Source: Chloroflexota bacterium
GTDB taxonomy: Bacteria > Chloroflexota > UBA6077
Assembly (NCBI GenBank): GCA_021806765.1
Contig: JAJZQR010000051.1
Location: 1 to 26,108 of the forward strand
Reading direction: 5' to 3'
Length of the DNA: 26,108 nt
The position numbers were made by a program, and so were the translations under genes. This document shows, in pieces, positions 22,835-26,108 of the stretch. The notes beneath the pieces are model-generated. The model was given only the letters and a program-made list of their open reading frames with translations, had not been told where the DNA came from and made no database searches. Within the stretch, counting starts at the first letter, position 1; each line of letters starts with the position of its first letter.

Positions 22835-23878
22835 ATGACATCTCCAACCCGGCGTAGCCCTGGCGGCGAGGCCGTCGCGCAAGAAGGATCGTCAACATCC
22901 TCCAGCAGGAGAGGCTCACAGAGCAAGCGGGGGGCCGGCGCCAGGCAGACGGCGGAGGGCGGCGCGAAAAGGTCTCTCCCGAAGGCAGGGAGCGGGAGGT
23001 CGCGAGGGCGTGGCTGGATCGTGGCGGTCACAATGACGGTAGCGTTCCTCTTACTACTGGCGATCGCCAGTCGGTCTTACCTGAATCCGGCCAGTTTCCA
23101 ACCCATTGCCACCTTGCGGACCCAGGACGTCCACGCCCTGGCCATAAGTCCTACTGATGGCAACGTCATCTTCTTCGGTCACCACGACGGCGTGTTGCGC
23201 AGCGACGACGGCGGCCGGAACTGGCGGCCTCTCGTGGCGCAACACAACTTCGACGCCATGGGGCTGGCCATCCCCTTGGTGGATGGGGAGACAATCTACG
23301 CGGCTGGACACGGCATTTTATCCAAGAGCACCGATGGCGGGAAGACGTGGGAGTCGATGGTGAATACCCTCCCGTTCGATGACGTTCACGGCTTTACCCT
23401 GGATGCCAGGGATCCGAAAACCCTCTACGCCTTTGTGGTCGGCCACGGACTGTTGGAGAGCGGGGACGGAGGCGCTTCGTGGAAAAGCGTGAACTCCCAA
23501 TTGCCGGAGCCCGTCATGACCCTGGCAGCGACACCCGATAACCCGCGGATACTCTATGCAGGCACGATGGACGAGGGCATCCTCAGAAGCCTCGATGGAG
23601 GCCTGACCTGGCAGCCGGCCAACAACGGTATTGACACGAGAAGCATATTGAGCCTTTCGACCTCCCCGTCCATGGCCGGCCTGGTTTACGCGGGCACCGA
23701 CAAGGGGCTCTTCCGAAGCAACGATGGAGGAGGGACCTGGTCCCCGACCAGCTTCCAGGGCGCGGCGGCAGCCGTGGCCGTGGCGCCCGACAACCCGAGG
23801 ACTCTCCTCGTCGTTGACGACAGGACCAACGTCTATCGCAGCGATGACGGCGGAGCCACCTGGGGATCCGGTCGTTGA
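22835..23878 (+). CDS. membrane-anchored BNR/Asp-box repeat protein (F510_1955-like)
   Basis: 347 residues from ATG 22835 (a GTG at 22826 is possible). A basic, Ser/Arg-rich N-terminus of about 65 residues precedes one membrane helix, and the rest is a beta-propeller of six similar units, each ending in an Asp-box: SDDGGRNW, STDGGKTW, SGDGGASW, SLDGGLTW, SNDGGGTW, SDDGGATW. Such propellers occur in sialidases, sortilin-like proteins and photosystem II assembly factor YCF48. The short proteins annotated F510_1955 glycosylhydrolase often sit near redox and copper genes, as here. No catalytic residues for glycosidase activity are evident, so binding or an assembly role is as likely. Confidence 0.82.
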   Translation: MTSPTRRSPGGEAVAQEGSSTSSSRRGSQSKRGAGARQTAEGGAKRSLPKAGSGRSRGRGWIVAVTMTVAFLLLLAIASRSYLNPASFQPIATLRTQDVHALAISPTDGNVIFFGHHDGVLRSDDGGRNWRPLVAQHNFDAMGLAIPLVDGETIYAAGHGILSKSTDGGKTWESMVNTLPFDDVHGFTLDARDPKTLYAFVVGHGLLESGDGGASWKSVNSQLPEPVMTLAATPDNPRILYAGTMDEGILRSLDGGLTWQPANNGIDTRSILSLSTSPSMAGLVYAGTDKGLFRSNDGGGTWSPTSFQGAAAAVAVAPDNPRTLLVVDDRTNVYRSDDGGATWGSGR

Positions 23879-23975
23879 GAGAAGCTGGGAAGTCGAGCGA
23901 GCCGGGGTGTTTGCCCTGGTCGGACAGATTCATTTATGTCAGCGAGAAGGTTTGAGAGATAGGAGGATCCGCAAG

Positions 23976-24419
23976 ATGAAGACGTGCCTCAATTGGAGGG
24001 TGCTGGTCGGTCTGGTGGGGATCGGGGTCGCGCTCTACCTGGTGGCCCCAAACCAGGTGTTGGGTGCGTTGCCCTTGCTGCTGGTGGCGGTCTGCCCCCT
24101 TTCGATGCTGCTCATGGCGCTGTTCATGGGCAAGGGCATGGCCGGGGGCCAGTGCGAGCGGCATGCCGAGCAGATGCCGCAGACGACAGGTGACGCTCCA
24201 AGTCGTGAAGAGCAGCTCGCGCAACTGAGGACACAGCTTCGGGCCGTCGAGGCGGAGCAGGCGGCCCTCGCCGCCCAACTCTCCATGCTGGAGGAGGCTT
24301 CGGACCCATCCAGACCGGCCCTGCCGGCCGAGCCGGTTCGGGAGACTGATAAGGTCGCCCTGATCGCGGCGGGCGGAAGTGACGGGCGAGACAGAACCCT
24401 GACAGCGTCAGAAGGCTGA
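23976..24419 (+). CDS. DUF2933-like small membrane protein with coiled-coil tail
   Basis: 147 residues: two close hydrophobic helices (about 8-52), with the second segment AVCPLSMLLMALFMGKGM followed by GGQCERH, resembling DUF2933 (short membrane proteins rich in Cys, Met and His near the helix end). A coiled coil of about 30 residues follows (EEQLAQLRTQLRAVEAEQAAL) and then a low-complexity tail. ATG 23976 has AGGAGG upstream. DUF2933 genes often accompany copper and heavy-metal genes; the function is unknown. Confidence 0.75.
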   Translation: MKTCLNWRVLVGLVGIGVALYLVAPNQVLGALPLLLVAVCPLSMLLMALFMGKGMAGGQCERHAEQMPQTTGDAPSREEQLAQLRTQLRAVEAEQAALAAQLSMLEEASDPSRPALPAEPVRETDKVALIAAGGSDGRDRTLTASEG

Positions 24420-24431
24420 CCCGTAGGGCCG

Positions 24432-24614
24432 ATGCGCCCGACGGGCGGTGCGCGGGGAAGCAACACCGCTGCGTGGCTGGTTCTGGGGCTGGCGGTGCCG
24501 ACCGTCCCGGCGGTTGGCATCGTGGTCCTCGCTGGCCGGCGCCCGGGGGTCAGAACTCGATCGCGCCGGCGGACTCCGCCGGTGGAGTTGCTGCGCGAAC
24601 GCTACGCCCCGTGA
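24432..24614 (+). CDS. small single-helix protein ending in a SHOCT-like motif
   Basis: 60 residues: a basic N-terminus, one hydrophobic helix (AAWLVLGLAVPTVPAVGIVVLA), an Arg-rich stretch and the ending VELLRERYAP. The last residues match the start of SHOCT domains (LRERYARGEI), which are often found at the ends of small membrane proteins, but here the frame stops in mid-motif. It is placed 12 bp after the DUF2933 gene in the same direction. It could be real and truncated, or a chance frame. Confidence 0.45.
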   Translation: MRPTGGARGSNTAAWLVLGLAVPTVPAVGIVVLAGRRPGVRTRSRRRTPPVELLRERYAP

Positions 24615-24640
24615 GTGCTCGGTAATCCCCATCAGAAACT

Positions 24641-24694
24641 CTAAGCCAACTTCCAGATGGAGTTCAGGCCCCCTTAAGGTTCGTCCTCTAAGCT
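24641..24694 (+). promoter_or_regulatory. 11-bp direct-repeat array plus -10-like box upstream of the second cupredoxin
   Basis: CTAAGC (24641), TCCAGA (24652), TTCAGG (24663) and TTAAGG (24674) are 11 bp apart, followed after 9 nt by TAAGCT (24689-24694). This is the most degenerate of the arrays, but spacing, length and -10 offset agree with the others. Confidence 0.5.
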
Positions 24695-24760
24695 GTCACT
24701 TGCCGGCAGCCACGTATCAGCTCCCGTCCAAAGTTGGTGGCTGATGGCTGGTGGAGAGCG

Positions 24761-25288
24761 ATGGCAGAGGGAATCCTGATCGCACTGGTCCTGCTGGGCA
24801 TACTGATAGTGCCTTTCGGTGTCGTCGGATGGATCGGTGCCAGGGCCGGAGAGGCCACGAGAGCACCGGTGGGTGGCGACGGCGTCCAGGAGGTCGAAGT
24901 GGTGGTGCGGGGCCGATATCGACCCGACAAAGTGATGGTTCGGCGAGATATCCCGGTACGCCTGCTGTTCAACCGACAGGAGGACGTATCCTGCTCGGAG
25001 CGGGTGATCTTCTCGGACTTCCAGCAGGAGCGACGGCTGGCGCCCTTCGCCACCACCACAGTCCAGTTCATCCCCACTCGCACCGGCGAGTTCCTCTTCA
25101 CCTGCGCCATGGGCATGTATCAGGGACACCTACTGGTAGTGGAGCCCAGGACAGTCAGTAGGGCAACACCTCTCCTCCGGGCGCCCGGCCTCGCTCTTCA
25201 CGCCCTGGGCCACGGACATCCGACGGATCGGGCAAGCGAGGTGCCGGGACATTCTGGTGGACGCGACAGCAGAGAGAAAGGTGATTGA
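24761..25288 (+). CDS. membrane-anchored cupredoxin-like protein (second copy type)
   Basis: 175 residues: N-terminal membrane helix (about 4-27), then a cupredoxin domain (about 43-128) with RYRPDKVMVRRDIPVRLLFNR, C78 in DVSCSERVIFSDF and the closing loop FTCAMGMYQGHLLVVEP (C115, M117, M119). It is a paralogue of the 17463 protein. The last ~45 residues after VVEP are Arg-, Ala- and Gly-rich, not conserved in the paralogue, and may be read-through of non-coding sequence after a frame change. ATG 24761 follows GGAGAG. It has its own activator array upstream. It could be the cupredoxin partner (FtrB-like) of the FTR1 fusion or a copper carrier. Confidence 0.85.
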   Translation: MAEGILIALVLLGILIVPFGVVGWIGARAGEATRAPVGGDGVQEVEVVVRGRYRPDKVMVRRDIPVRLLFNRQEDVSCSERVIFSDFQQERRLAPFATTTVQFIPTRTGEFLFTCAMGMYQGHLLVVEPRTVSRATPLLRAPGLALHALGHGHPTDRASEVPGHSGGRDSREKGD

Positions 25289-25519
25289 GGGTCGGAAAGC
25301 ATCACTATCCCCCTGCAGTCCGGCCAGCCGTGTAGTCTCGAGCAGTTGTTGCGGCGACTGGAGCAGCAGGCGCCCGAGGCTTTCCTGCAGTCGGGCACCA
25401 GCAAACTCCGGCGACACGTCCGCGTCTACCTCAACAGACAGTCGGGGGTGAGCCTGGACCGACAGGTGAGCGCGGGCGACGTAGTCGAGCTCGAGATGCA
25501 GTCCATCGGAGGTGGATGA
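25289..25519 (+). CDS. MoaD/ThiS-like beta-grasp ORF with no clear start
   Basis: Directly after the stop of the cupredoxin frame, and in the same frame, the sequence reads GSESITIPLQSGQPCSLEQL, then LRRLEQQAPEAFLQSGTSKL, RRHVRVYLNRQSGVSLDRQ and VSAGDVVELEMQSIGGG. The order of strand, helix, VRVYLN strand, AGDVVEL strand and C-terminal GGG is that of MoaD/ThiS sulfur-carrier proteins, which end in GG. There is no ATG; TTG codons near 25346 or a CTG are the only starts, and the first strand would lie before the TGA at 25286-25288. Either the gene is broken by a stop or frameshift, or it starts at an unusual codon. Confidence 0.5.
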   Translation, partial: GSESITIPLQSGQPCSLEQLLRRLEQQAPEAFLQSGTSKLRRHVRVYLNRQSGVSLDRQVSAGDVVELEMQSIGGG

Positions 25520-25528
25520 GCGCCGCGC

Positions 25529-26108
25529 ATGAACGTTTACATAATGCTGAGGCGTATCGCGGGCGCGCTTTTCGTCCTGTCGCTGCTGGTGCTGTTTGGC
25601 ACCCTCAGTCTGCGTTGGATGGTCTCGGACCTAGGCTGGTACCAGACCAACTTCGAGCAGAACAGGATCTCAGAGCGTACTGGCATCCCGGCCAGCGAGC
25701 TTTCCAGGTCCGCAAGCCAGATCAGCCGTTATCTGCTGCTGGATCGCGATGGGCTCGATGACCTATCGGTGACCGCTCGCGGCGAGGCCCGTCCTCTCTT
25801 CAATGATCGCGAGAAACTGCACCTGGGGCACGTACGCGACCTGCTTCGCGGCTTCTACCTCTCCCAGGTCGTGGCCGTCGGATACGTGCTGCTCTACCTG
25901 GTGGCAGGCCGCCTTCTGGCGAGGCGAGGGTTCCGGCGTATCCTGGGAAGGGAGCTGCGTTGGGCAGGCGTACTCACCCTGGCAGCCTTCGGTGCCTTCG
26001 GGCTCGTGTCGATGTTGAGCTTCGACGAGCTGTTCCTGCAGTTCCACGTGGCGTCGTTCCAAGGGGACTGCTGGCTGTTCGACCCCGCTCCGGACAACCT
26101 GGTCGTAA
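25529..26108 (+). CDS. DUF1461 (TIGR01906-like) integral membrane protein, cut by the window edge
   Basis: At least 193 residues without a stop. A signal or anchor helix (about 9-28), then an extracytoplasmic part with WYQTNFEQNRISERTGIPAS and LFNDREKLHLGHVRDLL, helices near 110-130 and 145-165, and the ending FLQFHVASFQGDCWLFDPAP. The LF-x-xRE-xLH-x-xDV pattern and the FH...WLFDP ending are those of the DUF1461 family, whose function is unknown. ATG 25529 follows GGAGGTGG. It is missed by an ORF scan that requires a stop because it runs out of the window. Confidence 0.8.
   Translation, partial: MNVYIMLRRIAGALFVLSLLVLFGTLSLRWMVSDLGWYQTNFEQNRISERTGIPASELSRSASQISRYLLLDRDGLDDLSVTARGEARPLFNDREKLHLGHVRDLLRGFYLSQVVAVGYVLLYLVAGRLLARRGFRRILGRELRWAGVLTLAAFGAFGLVSMLSFDELFLQFHVASFQGDCWLFDPAPDNLVV

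Noticed and set aside
23724..23975. Fusion of the BNR protein to the DUF2933 protein
   Set aside because: The upstream part of that open frame is an out-of-frame reading of the propeller gene; a strong ribosome site at 23961 supports ATG 23976.
25286..25288. TGA between the cupredoxin and MoaD-like frames as a second selenocysteine codon
   Set aside because: The context (GD-U-GSES) is not a redox motif, no partner Cys is near, and no convincing hairpin follows. A broken or separate gene is simpler.
1..26108. CRISPR arrays, tRNA or rRNA genes, complete insertion sequences
   Set aside because: No spaced repeats of suitable length, no cloverleaf pattern and no transposase were found on either strand.

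Overview
The window is GC-rich, densely packed bacterial DNA that looks like a Chloroflexota or a related deep-branching lineage. The hints are the UPF0182, DUF1461, F510_1955-type BNR and BlaI/M56 families, a CcdA-ResA-CcmH set, and many GTG starts. That placement is an inference from gene families, not from a marker gene. No rRNA, tRNA, CRISPR array or complete insertion sequence was seen.

Layout. 1-1874: a UPF0182 membrane protein cut off at its 3' end next to the start of an unidentified gene. 2277-4406: a fused FTR1 iron permease and 4Fe-4S polyferredoxin (FtrC-FtrD type). 4515-4943: a fragment of a UbiB/AarF-type kinase. 5055-7139: an OmpR-type response regulator and its histidine kinase. 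7291-10119: a small HMA protein, an FtsH protease and a lone receiver domain. 10354-11670: a thioredoxin-CcdA fusion whose redox motif is U-H-D-C, with an in-frame UGA at the first cysteine position followed by a SECIS-like hairpin, so a probable selenoprotein. 11714-14436 (minus): two NiCoT metal transporters, one behind a cobalamin riboswitch with promoter and terminator, the other behind a promoter with a Nur-like operator. 14743-18504: CopA copper ATPase, cupredoxin and a membrane methyltransferase. 18583-22779: BlaI/CopY repressor, M56 protease, CcdA-like protein, broken TlpA, CcdA, ResA and CcmH. 22835-26108: a BNR-repeat protein, a DUF2933 protein, a second cupredoxin, a MoaD/ThiS-like ORF and a DUF1461 membrane protein running off the end.

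Regulation ties the window together. Seven 39-bp arrays of four hexamers (consensus CTCAGG) at exactly 11-bp period lie upstream of ftrCD (two arrays), the response regulator, the HMA-ftsH unit, the selenoprotein, copA and the second cupredoxin. In six of the seven, a hexamer of form nAnnnT begins exactly 9 nt after the array, as expected of a -10 box at promoters activated by a PhoB/OmpR-type regulator. The simplest reading is one regulon run by the 5055-7139 two-component system that couples metal traffic (Fe, Cu, perhaps Ni/Co) to extracytoplasmic thiol redox and cytochrome c maturation. A second regulator, the BlaI protein, has two matching operators: one before its own gene and one before the CcdA/ResA/CcmH operon.
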